Of a stretch of DNA of 64,000 bases, positions 40,256 to 52,340 are shown in pieces (the stretch's first letter is position 1; each line of letters opens with the position of its first letter). Location: positions 1 through 64,000 of the forward strand of contig NZ_CP025628.1 in assembly GCF_003072465.1 (NCBI RefSeq). Direction: 5' to 3'. The notes beneath the pieces are model-generated. The model had not been told where the DNA came from and did not search any database. It saw nothing but the letters and a program-made list of their open reading frames with translations. The translations under genes were made by a program, and so were the position numbers. Origin of the DNA: Candidatus Kinetoplastibacterium sorsogonicusi (lineage in GTDB: Bacteria > Pseudomonadota > Gammaproteobacteria > Burkholderiales > Burkholderiaceae_B).

Positions 40256-40939
40256 TTAATTTGTATTTATTGTAGCTTTAGTTTTTAATGCATTGATTGC
40301 TTGTGAATAATTTTCTGCATGAAAAATTGCTGATCCAGCAACACATATATCTGCACCAGCAATTTTAATCTTTGCAATATTATCTGTTTTGATGCCTCCA
40401 TCTACTTCTAAAAATATGTTTTTACCACTATTTTTTATATGATCATCAATAATTTTTCTAACTAATTTAATTTTAATTAAAGAAGATTCAAGAAATTGTT
40501 GATTAGCAAAACCAGGATTTACTGACATGATTAAAATTAAATCTAAATTAGATAAAACATGATCTAAATAGTGTAAAGGAGTAGATGGATTGAATGCAAG
40601 GCCAGCTTTACAGCCATATTTATGAATTAACGAAATTGTTCTATCTAAATGTGGAGTAGTTTCACAATGAAAAGATATAATATCTGCACCAGCATCTGCA
40701 AATTGTGGTATTAACGCATCAATGTTATTAGCCATAATATGAACATCTAAAGGAATAGATGTTGATTTTCTAACAGCTTTACATATTATAGGTCCAAAAC
40801 TCAAATTAGGAACATAGTGATTATCCATAACATCAAAATGTATCCAATCAGCTCCTGATTTTGTTACTTCTTCTATTTCCTTTCCTAAACAAGTAAAATT
40901 AGCTGACAAAATACTAGGTGCTATTTTTATATTACTCAT
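40256..40939 (-). CDS. rpe: Ribulose-phosphate 3-epimerase
   Basis: Interconverts ribulose-5-P and xylulose-5-P in the pentose phosphate pathway. The 227-residue TIM barrel shows IAPSILSANFTCLGKEIEEV, HFDVMDNHYVPNLSFGP, LDVHIMANN, SVNPGFANQQF and LEVDGGIKTDNI, the full catalytic and metal set. It precedes trpE, as in Bordetella, though the phosphoglycolate phosphatase gene I would expect between them is missing. It diverges from the ubiH-family gene. Confidence 0.97.
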   Translation of the reverse strand: MSNIKIAPSILSANFTCLGKEIEEVTKSGADWIHFDVMDNHYVPNLSFGPIICKAVRKSTSIPLDVHIMANNIDALIPQFADAGADIISFHCETTPHLDRTISLIHKYGCKAGLAFNPSTPLHYLDHVLSNLDLILIMSVNPGFANQQFLESSLIKIKLVRKIIDDHIKNSGKNIFLEVDGGIKTDNIAKIKIAGADICVAGSAIFHAENYSQAINALKTKATINTN

Positions 40940-41004
40940 TTAATGTATGCCTTATAAAGTAAATTTAACAAATATATAAATAGTAAAAAATTAGTACACT
41001 TAGA

Positions 41005-41022
41005 GTATAATTTAAATTATAC
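41005..41022. promoter_or_regulatory. 18-bp palindrome with TATAAT on both strands, rpe/ubiH-family gap
   Basis: GTATAATTTAAATTATAC is a perfect 18-base palindrome 40 bases before the plus-strand monooxygenase gene and 65 bases before the minus-strand rpe start. It holds TATAAT at 41006-41011 and its mirror image on the other strand at 41016-41021. It could be a bidirectional promoter core or an operator. No good -35 is visible. Confidence 0.4.
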
Positions 41023-41062
41023 AGATTGTTAAAAATTATTATATTTATTAAAGGTTTATTTT

Positions 41063-42241
41063 ATGGAAAATAATTATGAAATAGCTATTTGTGGAGCTGG
41101 TATTGTAGGATTAGCTTGTGCTTTAGCGTTTGCTAAAAAACAAAAGAATTTAGTAATTATTTCACCAAAATATAATTTTTATAAAAAAGATAATATATCT
41201 AGGGTATATGCTATATCATTATCTAGTAAAATTTTTTTAGATGAATTAAATATTTGGAATAAATTATCTAATTCATCTATTACCTCAGTTAATTCTATGG
41301 AAATTTATGGTGATAATGGTGGATTTATAGAATTAGATTGTTTGCATGTAATGTTGCCAGAATTATCATGGATAGTGGAATCTGATGAAATAGAAAGAGT
41401 TATTTTAAATGAAATTATAAAAATGGATATTCCTTGGATATATGATAATTGTATAGAATATACAAATGGATTATTGAAAACTTATAATGGTACTGCTATC
41501 AAAGCAGATTTAATAGTTGGTGCTGATGGTGCAAAATCAACTATCAGAAAAATATTCAATATTCAATCTACTTCAAAAGACTATCATTCAAATGCAATCA
41601 TTGCAAATATATCTGTAGAAAAATATCATAATAACATAGCATATCAATGGTTTTTTGAGAAAAATATATTAGGAGTATTACCTATATATTGTACAAATAC
41701 AGATAATCAAGTATCTATAGTTTTATCCTTAAATAATAAAGATTTTTTTAAAATTCAAAAAATGGATTTAAATATTCAAAAACAATATTTGATTAATTTA
41801 ATTAATCCTATTATTAGTAATAAATTGGGAAATATTATCAATATTAATATGAATAGTTTAAAAATTTTTCCTTTAAATTTAGTAAAATCAGATATTATAA
41901 GTAATTTAGGTGCAGTTTTAATAGGCGATGCAGCACATAAAATACACCCGTTAGCAGGACAAGGTTTAAATTTAGGTTTAGGAGATGCTAAAATTTTAGT
42001 AGAGATAATTTCAAATAGAGACAAATTTAGACATGCTGGTGATTTTTATATATTAAAGAAGTATAAAAGTATTCGAACTATAAACATTTATAAAATGATT
42101 TTTGTTACTGATTTATTATATAATTTGTTTCATTCTTCATATAAATTAATTAGTTACACTAGAAATATAAGTATGAATTTATTAAATAATATTCCTTATA
42201 TTAAAAGATTTATTATTGAGAATGCTTCAAAAATTTCTTAA
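41063..42241 (+). CDS. UbiH/UbiF/VisC family FAD-dependent monooxygenase
   Basis: The 392-residue flavoprotein has the N-terminal dinucleotide fold (EIAICGAGIVGLACALAFA), the middle motif LIVGADGAKSTIRK and the second FAD motif LIGDAAHKIHPLAGQGLNLGLGDA. This is the ubiquinone-ring hydroxylase family, so it probably hydroxylates one position of the ubiquinone precursor. Which position (UbiH, UbiF, UbiI or a broad UbiL/UbiM-like activity) cannot be told by eye. ubiE, ubiJ and ubiB lie 15 kb away. Its stop overlaps ttcA by 4 bases convergently. Confidence 0.87.
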   Translation: MENNYEIAICGAGIVGLACALAFAKKQKNLVIISPKYNFYKKDNISRVYAISLSSKIFLDELNIWNKLSNSSITSVNSMEIYGDNGGFIELDCLHVMLPELSWIVESDEIERVILNEIIKMDIPWIYDNCIEYTNGLLKTYNGTAIKADLIVGADGAKSTIRKIFNIQSTSKDYHSNAIIANISVEKYHNNIAYQWFFEKNILGVLPIYCTNTDNQVSIVLSLNNKDFFKIQKMDLNIQKQYLINLINPIISNKLGNIININMNSLKIFPLNLVKSDIISNLGAVLIGDAAHKIHPLAGQGLNLGLGDAKILVEIISNRDKFRHAGDFYILKKYKSIRTINIYKMIFVTDLLYNLFHSSYKLISYTRNISMNLLNNIPYIKRFIIENASKIS

Positions 42242-43068
42242 GAATTATCAGATAATGTTTCAAAATTAAATAAATTTCTATCTAGCATATGTGAAGGTGA
42301 AATATTAGATAAAGAATTAAATATGCTAAATATTTTTCCAGGATTGGTACTATAAATGTAATTTATCATTTTATTAATTTCTTTTCTTTTTAATCCTTTT
42401 TGAGTTCCACATGAATAGCAAGGAATAATTGGAAATTTATTCAATTTTGAATAAATTTCTAAATCTTTTTCTAATATATAAGATAATGGCCTTATAACTA
42501 TATGTTTACCATTATCAGACAATAATTTAGGTGGCATAGACTTAAGTTTTCCATTATATAGCATATTTAAAAAAAATGTATTTATAATATCATTCATATG
42601 ATGACCAAGGGCAATTTTATTTGCTCCTAATTTATCTGCAACTTTATATAATATACCTCTACGTAATCGTGAACATAAAGAACATTTAGTTTCGTTTTTT
42701 TTTAAAATATTATTTACTATATTATAAGTGTTTTGTTCTTCTATATGAAATTTTATTCCTTTTTCTTTCAAATATGTAGGTAAAGTTGTCTTTGGAAAAT
42801 TAGGCTGTCCTTGATCTAAATTAACAGCAATTAATTCAAAATTGAAAGGAGCTCTTAATTTTATTTTTTGTAATATATCTAATAATGCATAAGAATCTTT
42901 TCCTCCTGACATACATACCATTACTAAATCTCCATCTTCTATCATATTAAAATCAGATATAGCTTTTGTAGTATCTCTAGAAATTTTTTTATTCAATTTT
43001 TTTATATTTATATAATTCTTATCAGAATATTGTTTTTCTATTAATGAAATTTTTTGCATTTTATTCAT
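42238..43068 (-). CDS. ttcA: tRNA 2-thiocytidine biosynthesis protein TtcA
   Basis: TtcA thiolates cytidine 32 of some tRNAs using an Fe-S cluster and ATP. The 276-residue product has the PP-loop MSGGKDSYALL (SGGKDS at 54-59), the Fe-S cysteines in KCSLCSRLRRGILY, GHHMNDIINTFFLNMLYNGKLKSMPP and a further CYSCG near the C-terminus. All motifs are intact and the length is slightly shorter than E. coli TtcA (311). It lies 5 bases after folB on the minus strand. Confidence 0.95.
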   Translation of the reverse strand: MNKMQKISLIEKQYSDKNYINIKKLNKKISRDTTKAISDFNMIEDGDLVMVCMSGGKDSYALLDILQKIKLRAPFNFELIAVNLDQGQPNFPKTTLPTYLKEKGIKFHIEEQNTYNIVNNILKKNETKCSLCSRLRRGILYKVADKLGANKIALGHHMNDIINTFFLNMLYNGKLKSMPPKLLSDNGKHIVIRPLSYILEKDLEIYSKLNKFPIIPCYSCGTQKGLKRKEINKMINYIYSTNPGKIFSIFNSLSNISPSHMLDRNLFNFETLSDNS

Positions 43069-43073
43069 AAAAT

Positions 43074-43433
43074 TTATTTATAATATGTCATTTCTACTGA
43101 TATACTTTTACAATCGTGAAATACCATTGGTTTTGAAATTTTTATAGTAATTTTATTAATTAATTTTACTTCTTGAAATATTCTATTTAATATATTATCT
43201 GCTAAAGTTTCTATAAGATTAATATGTTTTCTTTTTGATTCTTCAATAATTATATTTCTTATAATTCTGTAATCTAATACATCAGATATGTCATCATTAT
43301 AATCATTTAAATATAAATCAATGATCAAATCAATAATAATTGGTTGAGTAGATGTTTTTTCAATATCTAAAATTCCTATAAATGTATCTACTACCATTTC
43401 AGACAATATTATTTTGTAAGACTTATTTAGCAT
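43074..43433 (-). CDS. folB: Dihydroneopterin aldolase
   Basis: Cleaves dihydroneopterin to 6-hydroxymethyl-dihydropterin in folate synthesis. The 119-residue product matches the compact family: DTFIGILDIEKTSTQPIIIDL, DVLDYRIIRNIIIEES, NLIETLADNILNRIF with the catalytic-site Glu, and KISKPMVFHDCKSISVEM with the conserved Lys. Divergence is high but the order of motifs is complete. It precedes ttcA by 5 bases and follows the M61 peptidase by 28. Confidence 0.9.
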   Translation of the reverse strand: MLNKSYKIILSEMVVDTFIGILDIEKTSTQPIIIDLIIDLYLNDYNDDISDVLDYRIIRNIIIEESKRKHINLIETLADNILNRIFQEVKLINKITIKISKPMVFHDCKSISVEMTYYK

Positions 43434-43461
43434 ATATTTTTTTAAAAAATTACTATAAAAT

Positions 43462-45213
43462 TTATGTTTTCGATAAAAAACATTTTCTAATTAATTTATC
43501 TTTGCATAATAACAAACGAATTTTTTTTAGATAATTTTTATGAAAAACATGTAAAATTATTGAGTCGTTGATATTATATTGAGTTAGTAAGTAACTAACA
43601 TCATCTATATTAACAATTTTTCTATAATCTATAGATAATAGTATGTCTCCATTTGAAATGCCTGATATCATAGCTATACTATTTTCAAGAACTGAATAAA
43701 CTGTTACAGATTCATCGATTTGCTTTAATAGCATACCTATTGTGTTTGCTGAAATATTCAACTTGTTTTCTAATAGTAGATTTATACCGAATGTACCAAG
43801 CCATTTTTTTATTGGTATTTCTTTAGTTCCTTCAACATATTTATCAATAAATTCTTTAACATTGATTCCTACAGCTTTTGTAATCAAATCTTCAATATTA
43901 TTTTCTAAAATTCCATTTTTTTTATCTTTATAAAAATTTTTTCCATATTTTTCCCACATAAATAATAATAAATCATCTAAAGATTTATTACTACTTTTTC
44001 TTATTTCTGAATCTAATCCTAGTGCTATTAATGAGCCTTTTATATAATAACTTACAATAGAGTTAATGGAATTTTCATCTTGTTTGTAATATTTTATCCA
44101 TGCATCAAATGAGCTTTCTGTAAGGGATTGTTTAAATCTACCTGAATTATTTAATAAATAATTAATATTATTTGATATAATATTTAGATATTGTTCATAA
44201 TTTATAATATTAGTTTTGAGAAGAAAAATACTTTCATAATAAGATGTAAATCCTTCAAAAATCCACAACAATTTTGTTAAATTTGGTTTTTGAAAATCAT
44301 AATTAATAAATTTATGAGGTTTAATTCTTTTTATATGCCAAGTATGAAAATATTCATGACTAACAATACTTAGAAAATTAATATATTTTTCATGTAAACA
44401 TTTATGCTTAATAGGTAAATACCTATAGTTAATCATAATAGCACATGAAGATCTATGTTCTAATCCACCTGAATATTTATCTGAGTCTATAATAATAAAT
44501 AGATAAGAATTATATCTATCTAAAAAAGCTGCCTTTTTATTTTGTTTATCGAAGAATATTATTTGAGATTCACAAATTTTTTTTATATCATTAGTAATTT
44601 TTTCAATATTTAAATTTTTTGGTATTCTTCCTATAAATAAAATTTTGTGTAAAGCACCATATGCTTGAAAAGAACTACATTTAAAATTACCTATTGATAT
44701 AGGATGGTCTACTAATTCATCATAATTTCGAAAATAAAATTTAGTTATATTATCTTTTAAACAGTTATATTTGTTAGGTATTTTATCTATACTGGTATAA
44801 ATTTTCCAATCATTTATTTTTTTAATAGTCAATGTTAAAGGATCATCAATTTGATTTTTTACTATTAAAAATAAATTAGTACCATTAAAAAAACAACCTT
44901 CTGTATCTATATAAGATCCTCTTACTGATAAATCAAAAGCATATACTAAATATTCTATAATAATAGGAGATGTACACTTTTCTATATACCAAGAATGATT
45001 ATCTTTTTTAATAATTTTTATAATTTTATTATTTGAATAAGCTTTAATATTTTCTATATATTTAGCGAAATCTCTTATTACATAACTACCAGGTATCCAT
45101 GTTGGTGCTAGTAATTCTTGAATATTTTCATTTGGTTTATTTATTTGAATAGTGATTTTGTATTTATGAGCATTTAAATCATATAGCTCTATTAAATAAT
45201 GATTGTTAATCAT
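43462..45213 (-). CDS. M61 family glycyl aminopeptidase-like protease with PDZ domain
   Basis: The 583-residue protein has the M61 layout: N-terminal beta domain starting YLIELYDLNAHKYKI with PTWIPGSYVIRDFAKYI, a GGLEH motif near 249-253, the zinc-binding H286-E287-x2-H290 in SHEYFHTWHIKRIKP, the downstream Glu in WIFEGFTSYYES, and a C-terminal PDZ-like segment (ISNGDILLSIDYRKIVNIDDVSYLL). No signal peptide is visible, so it is probably cytoplasmic. The natural substrate is unknown for this family. It diverges from atpI. Confidence 0.92.
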   Translation of the reverse strand: MINNHYLIELYDLNAHKYKITIQINKPNENIQELLAPTWIPGSYVIRDFAKYIENIKAYSNNKIIKIIKKDNHSWYIEKCTSPIIIEYLVYAFDLSVRGSYIDTEGCFFNGTNLFLIVKNQIDDPLTLTIKKINDWKIYTSIDKIPNKYNCLKDNITKFYFRNYDELVDHPISIGNFKCSSFQAYGALHKILFIGRIPKNLNIEKITNDIKKICESQIIFFDKQNKKAAFLDRYNSYLFIIIDSDKYSGGLEHRSSCAIMINYRYLPIKHKCLHEKYINFLSIVSHEYFHTWHIKRIKPHKFINYDFQKPNLTKLLWIFEGFTSYYESIFLLKTNIINYEQYLNIISNNINYLLNNSGRFKQSLTESSFDAWIKYYKQDENSINSIVSYYIKGSLIALGLDSEIRKSSNKSLDDLLLFMWEKYGKNFYKDKKNGILENNIEDLITKAVGINVKEFIDKYVEGTKEIPIKKWLGTFGINLLLENKLNISANTIGMLLKQIDESVTVYSVLENSIAMISGISNGDILLSIDYRKIVNIDDVSYLLTQYNINDSIILHVFHKNYLKKIRLLLCKDKLIRKCFLSKT

Positions 45214-45272
45214 ATATATTCTTTTTTATGTTTTGTGTATAAAATATATTTTTAAATATTTATGGGAAAAAA

Positions 45273-45632
45273 TTGATTACTAAAATTATATCCATACAAT
45301 TTATTACAGGTATCTTGGCTTCATTTATAGTTGGTAGTATATCAGGATCAGATGCTTTTCTCTCGACTATTATTGGAACAATGATTTATCTTATACCAAA
45401 TACTATTTTTGCTTTTCAAATTACTATTCATAAAAATTTATTTGGTAAACCTTCAGCTATATATTTTTTTTTTGGAGAAATAGTTAAAATATTACTTATT
45501 TTGTTATTTATTATATATATAAGTGTATTTTATAATGCAATAATTATATGGTGGGCATTTTTAATTGGTATAATATCTGTTTCAAAAATTTATTTTTATT
45601 TATTTTTATTGACTTTTATAAAAAACACTTAA
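45273..45632 (+). CDS. atpI: ATP synthase protein I
   Basis: AtpI is a small membrane protein that heads many atp operons and helps c-ring assembly. The 119-residue product has four hydrophobic segments and the family-like ASFIVGSISGSDAFLSTIIGTMIYLIPNTIFAFQI. The start is a TTG with GGGA about 6 bases upstream; the nearby ATG at 45262 hits a stop at once. Divergence is high, so the call rests on topology and on the position 45 bases before atpB. Confidence 0.82.
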   Translation: MITKIISIQFITGILASFIVGSISGSDAFLSTIIGTMIYLIPNTIFAFQITIHKNLFGKPSAIYFFFGEIVKILLILLFIIYISVFYNAIIIWWAFLIGIISVSKIYFYLFLLTFIKNT

Positions 45633-45677
45633 TGCTACAAGATTAATTTTAAATGATTCTAAACAAAGAAGAATATA

Positions 45678-46559
45678 ATGACTGCTCAAAGTAACATATC
45701 ACCACAATCAGAATATATACAACATCATTTAGTGCATTTTAATAATTTAGGTGAAAAGCAACCTAACATAGTTCAATTCGATACAATAAACTATGATTCT
45801 ATATTTTGGTCTTTATTTATGGGACTATTAGCTATTTTTTTATTATGGAGAATTTCTAGAAAAGCAACTTCAGGTGTACCTAATAGACTACAAAGTGGAT
45901 TGGAAATTATTGTAGAATTAATAGATACACAAGCCAAATCTATTATTCCTAATAAAGATACTTTAAATTTTATATCTCCTTTAGCATTAACTATTTTTAT
46001 ATGGGTAATATTTATGAATTCTTTAGATTTATTACCTGTAGATTTATTTCCTAGTATTGTCAAATTATTAGGTATAGGTAATAAACATGGAGATCTACTG
46101 TATTACCATAGAATATTACCTACAGCTGATTTAAATGTACCTCTTGGAATGTCTTTAAGCGTTTTATTATTAGTTATTTACTATGGGATAAAGGAAAAAA
46201 CATTTTCTATATTTATAAAAAATCTTTTTTCATCCCCGTTTCATGCAAAAGGATTAATGTTATTATTATTAGCACCAATAAATTTTTCTTTAAATGTAGT
46301 AGAATATTTAGCTAAATCAATATCTTTAAGTATGAGATTGTTTGGTAATATGTTTGCTGGTGAATTAATTTTTATGTTAATTGCATTATTAGGTGGGTCT
46401 TGTAACGATTTTAGTTTATTAAGTGTTGGTTTAGGTTTTGTGCATATTCTTGCTGGTACAATTTGGTCTATATTTCATATATTAATTATAATATTACAGG
46501 CTTTTATTTTTATGATGTTAACATTAGTATATATTGGAGAATCCCAACAAGGACACTGA
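45678..46559 (+). CDS. atpB: F1Fo ATP synthase subunit a
   Basis: Subunit a forms the proton half-channels next to the c-ring. The 293-residue product has the N-terminal periplasmic segment [11 protein letters not shown], five to six membrane helices, and the essential arginine R220 in [19 protein letters not shown]. It also has the family segment [12 protein letters not shown]. Length and motifs match betaproteobacterial AtpB. It follows atpI and precedes atpE by 46 bases. Confidence 0.97.
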   Translation: MTAQSNISPQSEYIQHHLVHFNNLGEKQPNIVQFDTINYDSIFWSLFMGLLAIFLLWRISRKATSGVPNRLQSGLEIIVELIDTQAKSIIPNKDTLNFISPLALTIFIWVIFMNSLDLLPVDLFPSIVKLLGIGNKHGDLLYYHRILPTADLNVPLGMSLSVLLLVIYYGIKEKTFSIFIKNLFSSPFHAKGLMLLLLAPINFSLNVVEYLAKSISLSMRLFGNMFAGELIFMLIALLGGSCNDFSLLSVGLGFVHILAGTIWSIFHILIIILQAFIFMMLTLVYIGESQQGH

Positions 46560-46572
46560 TTTTTATATTTGA

Positions 46573-46848
<276 letters not shown>

Positions 46849-46905
46849 TTTTTTTATAAAATTATAGTTTTTTTCTATGCTTTTAAGTAACTAAGAGAGG
46901 ATAGT

Positions 46906-47376
46906 GTGAATTTAAATGCTACTGTATTTTTCCAAGTATGTGTATTCTTTATTCTTGGATTATTTACTATGAAATTTGTTTGGCCACCAATAATAAAAGC
47001 TATTGATGAGCGCCGTCAAAAAGTATCAAAGGCATTATTAGATGCTGAAAAAATTAAAGTAGATCTTATTGAAGCAGAGAAAAAAATAGCTATAATGCAC
47101 AATCAAGCACAATTAGATATAAAAAAGAGGTATGCAGAAGTAGAAAAAAAAATTACTGTTATGCTAGAAAAGGCTAAAATAGATGCTAATTATGAACGTT
47201 CTAAATTGTTAGATCATACACAAAAAGAAATCGAACAAATGATTAATAATAATCGTAATTTATTAAGAGAAGAATTATCAAAATTAGTCATATTAGGTGC
47301 TGAAAAAATTTTAAAAAGAGAGGTTGATGTAAAAATTCATAGTGATTTAATATCTACTTTGAAATCACAACTTTAA
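46906..47376 (+). CDS. atpF: F1Fo ATP synthase subunit b
   Basis: Subunit b is the peripheral stalk. The 156-residue product has one N-terminal membrane helix (NATVFFQVCVFFILGLFTMKFVWPPI) and then a long charged coiled coil to the end. It starts with GTG preceded by AGAGAGGA; no ATG is suitably placed. The length equals E. coli AtpF (156). Confidence 0.96.
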   Translation: MNLNATVFFQVCVFFILGLFTMKFVWPPIIKAIDERRQKVSKALLDAEKIKVDLIEAEKKIAIMHNQAQLDIKKRYAEVEKKITVMLEKAKIDANYERSKLLDHTQKEIEQMINNNRNLLREELSKLVILGAEKILKREVDVKIHSDLISTLKSQL

Positions 47377-47397
47377 ATATTTAAATATAGGTTTATT

Positions 47398-47931
47398 ATG
47401 ATCAGTAATGCTTCTGCAGCTAGACCATATTATGAGGCTTTGTTTTCTTCTATTGATAATGAAAAATATAATGAATGGGATTCATTATTAAAAAAAATGA
47501 GCCTTATATCACAAAATGTAGATTTTCAAAATTTATATAAAAGTAATATTTTAAATAAAATACAATTATCGGAGTTATTTCTTTCTTTTTTTGATGACTC
47601 TATAGACATAAAAGCAAAAAATTTTATAAATCTTCTTATAGATAATAAAAGATTATTAATTCTTTCTGATATATACCACGGATTTAAACTATTAAAAGAT
47701 CAAAAAGATAATGTCAACTATGTTTCTATAATTAGTGCTTTTGATCTATCTACTCAACAAATCGAAAATTTATCAATGTTTTTAGAAAAAAAATTTTTAT
47801 CAAAATTAAAAATTTCTATATCAATAGATAAAAATCTTATAGGTGGTATACGTATTAAATTTAAAGATAAAATAATTGATGCTTCTGTGCAACATTATTT
47901 GTGTTCCATGAAAGAAAGTTTACTTTTATAA
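47398..47931 (+). CDS. atpH: F1Fo ATP synthase subunit delta
   Basis: Delta connects F1 to the stalk b dimer. The 177-residue product has the N-terminal helical domain (SAARPYYEALFSS ... NFINLLIDNKRLLILSDIYHGF) and the short C-terminal domain (KNLIGGIRIKFKDKIIDASVQHYL). The length is standard. It lies 21 bases after atpF and 35 before atpA. Confidence 0.95.
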   Translation: MISNASAARPYYEALFSSIDNEKYNEWDSLLKKMSLISQNVDFQNLYKSNILNKIQLSELFLSFFDDSIDIKAKNFINLLIDNKRLLILSDIYHGFKLLKDQKDNVNYVSIISAFDLSTQQIENLSMFLEKKFLSKLKISISIDKNLIGGIRIKFKDKIIDASVQHYLCSMKESLLL

Positions 47932-47966
47932 GTATTGAATGAAGGGATTTTATTCCAGGAGTAAAT

Positions 47967-49505
47967 ATGAAAATTAATCCTTCAGAGATTAGTGAATTAA
48001 TAAAAAGAAAAATAGAAAATTTGATTCCAGAAATAGATATAAGTACTAACGGAACTGTAGTGTCTGTGTCAGATGGAATTGTAAAAATTTATGGTCTATC
48101 TGATGTAATGCAAGGAGAAATGTTAGAATTCAAAAATAATATTTTTGGATTGGTCCTTAATTTGGAAAGAGATTCAGTAGGTTCTGTAATTTTAGGTGAT
48201 TATACATCAATCTCTGAAGGAGATAATGTTAAAGCTACTGGTCGTATTTTAGAAGTTCCTGTTGGATATGAATTAAGGGGTAGAGTTATAGATGCCCTTG
48301 GTAATCCAATTGATGATAAAGGTCCAATTAATTATAAAATGACAGATGTTATTGAAAAAGTTGCTCCTAGTGTTATGGATAGACAATCTGTTTCTCAGCC
48401 TTTACAAACTGGAATTAAAGCAATTGATACAATGGTACCAATTGGTCGTGGTCAAAGAGAGTTAATTATTGGAGATAGACAAACTGGAAAGACTGCTATT
48501 GCAATAGATACAATAATTAATCAAAAAGGCAAAAATGTTACTTGTATATATGTTGCCATAGGTCAAAAAGCTTCTACTATTAATAATGTTGTAAAAAAAT
48601 TAGAAGAATATGATGCATTAAAATATACTATTATTGTTGCTGCTTCTGCGTCTGAATCAGCTGCTATACAGTATATAGCTCCTTATTCTGGATGTACTAT
48701 GGGAGAATTTTTTAGGGATAGAGGAGAGGATGCACTAATAGTATATGATGATCTTACTAAACATGCTTGGGCTTATAGACAGATATCATTGCTATTAAGA
48801 CGCCCTCCTGGAAGAGAAGCTTATCCTGGAGATGTATTTTATTTACATTCTAGATTATTAGAAAGAGCAGCTAGAGTTAATGAAAATTATGTTAAAAAAT
48901 TTACTGAAGATAAAATATCTGGTAAAACTGGTTCATTAACTGCTTTGCCTATTATAGAAACACAAGCAGGTGATGTTTCTGCTTTTGTGCCCACTAATGT
49001 GATATCTATTACAGATGGTCAAATTTTTCTTGAAACAGATCTTTTTAATTCTGGAATTAGACCAGCAATAAATGCAGGTATATCTGTATCTAGAGTAGGA
49101 AGTGCTGCACAAACCAAAATAATAAAAAAATTGTCTGGTGGTATTAGAACTGATTTAGCTCAATATCGTGAATTAGCAGCTTTTTCACAATTTGCTTCTG
49201 ATTTAGATGAAGCTACCCGTCGTCAGTTAGATAGAGGTAAACGTGTAGTAGAATTATTAAAACAACCTCAATATAAAACATTACAAGTTTGGCAACAAGC
49301 AATCATGTTATTCTCTATAAATCATGGTTATGTTGATGATATTGCAGAAACAAAAGTATCTAATTTTGAAAAAGAATTATTTGAATTTTTTAGAATAAAT
49401 TATAGTACTTTTATTGATAAAATTGAAACTAACCAAGAACTTTTAGGAAATGATGAAAAAATATTATTTGCCGGTTTAGACGAATTCAAAAAAAATTTTT
49501 TATAG
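47967..49505 (+). CDS. atpA: F1Fo ATP synthase subunit alpha
   Basis: Alpha carries the non-catalytic nucleotide sites. The 512-residue product begins [17 protein letters not shown], has the P-loop GDRQTGKT at 169-176, [47 protein letters not shown] and the alpha signature [22 protein letters not shown] lies 5 bases before the ATG. It is essentially undiverged compared with the small stalk subunits. Confidence 0.98.
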   Translation: MKINPSEISELIKRKIENLIPEIDISTNGTVVSVSDGIVKIYGLSDVMQGEMLEFKNNIFGLVLNLERDSVGSVILGDYTSISEGDNVKATGRILEVPVGYELRGRVIDALGNPIDDKGPINYKMTDVIEKVAPSVMDRQSVSQPLQTGIKAIDTMVPIGRGQRELIIGDRQTGKTAIAIDTIINQKGKNVTCIYVAIGQKASTINNVVKKLEEYDALKYTIIVAASASESAAIQYIAPYSGCTMGEFFRDRGEDALIVYDDLTKHAWAYRQISLLLRRPPGREAYPGDVFYLHSRLLERAARVNENYVKKFTEDKISGKTGSLTALPIIETQAGDVSAFVPTNVISITDGQIFLETDLFNSGIRPAINAGISVSRVGSAAQTKIIKKLSGGIRTDLAQYRELAAFSQFASDLDEATRRQLDRGKRVVELLKQPQYKTLQVWQQAIMLFSINHGYVDDIAETKVSNFEKELFEFFRINYSTFIDKIETNQELLGNDEKILFAGLDEFKKNFL

Positions 49506-49546
49506 TAATTTTTATTTAAGCTAAAAAATATAATAAAGAAAATATT

Positions 49547-50452
49547 ATGTCTGGAATTAAAGAAATTCGTACTAAAATTAAGAGTGTACAAAGTACTAAA
49601 AAAATTACACGGGCTATGGAAATGGTAGCTGCATCTAAAATGCGTAAAGCACAAGAGCGTATGCAATCATCACGTCCTTATGCTGATAAAGTTAGAAAAA
49701 TTGCTTTTCATTTAATGCAATCAGATCCTGAATATAGCCATCCATATTTAATCAAACGCGATATGAAAGCAGTTGGTATTATATTAATTTCAACAGATAA
49801 AGGTTTATGTGGTGGTTTGAATACAAATGTTAGCAGAATTATTCTATCTAAAATAAAAGAATTTTCATCTCGTGGTATTTCTGTACAAACTACTGCATTT
49901 GGTGCTAAAGGTCTTTCTTTATTGACACGTATAGATTCTAATTTAGTTTCACAAGAAATTAATCTTGGTGATATACCAGATTTAGATAAATTACTAGGAT
50001 CTATAAAAGTTCAGTTAGATGATTATAAAAATGGTAAGATTGATGCTCTTTATGTAGTAATGAATAAATTTATCAATACTATGGTACAGGAACCAGTATT
50101 CTTAAAACTTTTACCTTTGCCTTCCAACCTTGAAGATCCATATCAAATTGGAATTAATAATTTAGATTCAGGTTATAAATTAGAAAATAAATATAACTGG
50201 GATTATATATATGAACCATCTAAAAAAGATGTAATAAATGATTTATTACAAAGATATGTGGAAGGTCTTTTATATCAAGCCGTTGCAGAAAATATGGCTT
50301 CAGAACATTCAGCACGAATGGTTGCAATGAAAGCTGCTTCTGATAATGCTCAAAAAGTAATATCTGAACTACAAATGATTTATAATAAAACACGTCAATC
50401 TTCTATTACTAAAGAAATTTCAGAAATAGTTAGTGGGTCTGCGGTAATATAA
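49547..50452 (+). CDS. atpG: F1Fo ATP synthase subunit gamma
   Basis: Gamma is the central rotor shaft. The 301-residue product has the N-terminal helix [36 protein letters not shown], the Rossmann-like middle ([17 protein letters not shown]) and the C-terminal helix [22 protein letters not shown]. The length is slightly above E. coli (287), usual for betaproteobacteria. It lies between atpA and atpD. Confidence 0.98.
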   Translation: MSGIKEIRTKIKSVQSTKKITRAMEMVAASKMRKAQERMQSSRPYADKVRKIAFHLMQSDPEYSHPYLIKRDMKAVGIILISTDKGLCGGLNTNVSRIILSKIKEFSSRGISVQTTAFGAKGLSLLTRIDSNLVSQEINLGDIPDLDKLLGSIKVQLDDYKNGKIDALYVVMNKFINTMVQEPVFLKLLPLPSNLEDPYQIGINNLDSGYKLENKYNWDYIYEPSKKDVINDLLQRYVEGLLYQAVAENMASEHSARMVAMKAASDNAQKVISELQMIYNKTRQSSITKEISEIVSGSAVI

Positions 50453-50510
50453 ATTTATAAAAACACAAATTATATTTTAATAATATTTAAATACTAAGGG
50501 AATTAAATAA

Positions 50511-51908
<1,398 letters not shown>

Positions 51909-51920
51909 GTTAGGTGAAAT

Positions 51921-52340
51921 ATGTCTTCAATAAAAATTGATATAGTTAGTAGTATGGAAGAAATATTTTCTGGTAATGCTAAATTTATTTCTGTACCTGG
52001 AGTAAATGGACATATTGGTATTTTACCAGGACATGCTCCACTAATATCACTAATTCGTCAAGGTTATATCAAAATTGTACTATTAGATAATACAGAGGAG
52101 CATATATTAATAGCTGGTGGCATATTAGAAGTTCAAAAGTATTATGTTACAGTACTTACTGATACAGCAATTAGAGCAAATAATTATGATGAAGCTAGTG
52201 CTGCAATAGCTAGAGAAAAAGCAAGGATTTCATTATTAAATGCTAAACACAAAACTACTATAGCTGCTATAGAGTCAGAATTAGCTATGTTATCTAATCA
52301 AGCAAAATTTAATATAAAAAGAAAAAATATTATAAAGTAA
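51921..52340 (+). CDS. atpC: F1Fo ATP synthase subunit epsilon
   Basis: Epsilon couples rotation and can inhibit hydrolysis. The 139-residue product has the N-terminal beta sandwich (VSSMEEIFSGNAKFISVPGVNGHIGILPGHAPLIS, HILIAGGILEVQ) and the two C-terminal helices (EASAAIAREKARISLLN ...). The inhibitory helices are kept. It ends the atp operon 12 bases after atpD. Confidence 0.97.
   Translation: MSSIKIDIVSSMEEIFSGNAKFISVPGVNGHIGILPGHAPLISLIRQGYIKIVLLDNTEEHILIAGGILEVQKYYVTVLTDTAIRANNYDEASAAIAREKARISLLNAKHKTTIAAIESELAMLSNQAKFNIKRKNIIK

Noticed and set aside
45791-46063. 90-codon open frame antisense to atpB
   Set aside because: Overlaps conserved membrane helices of subunit a and has no features of its own.
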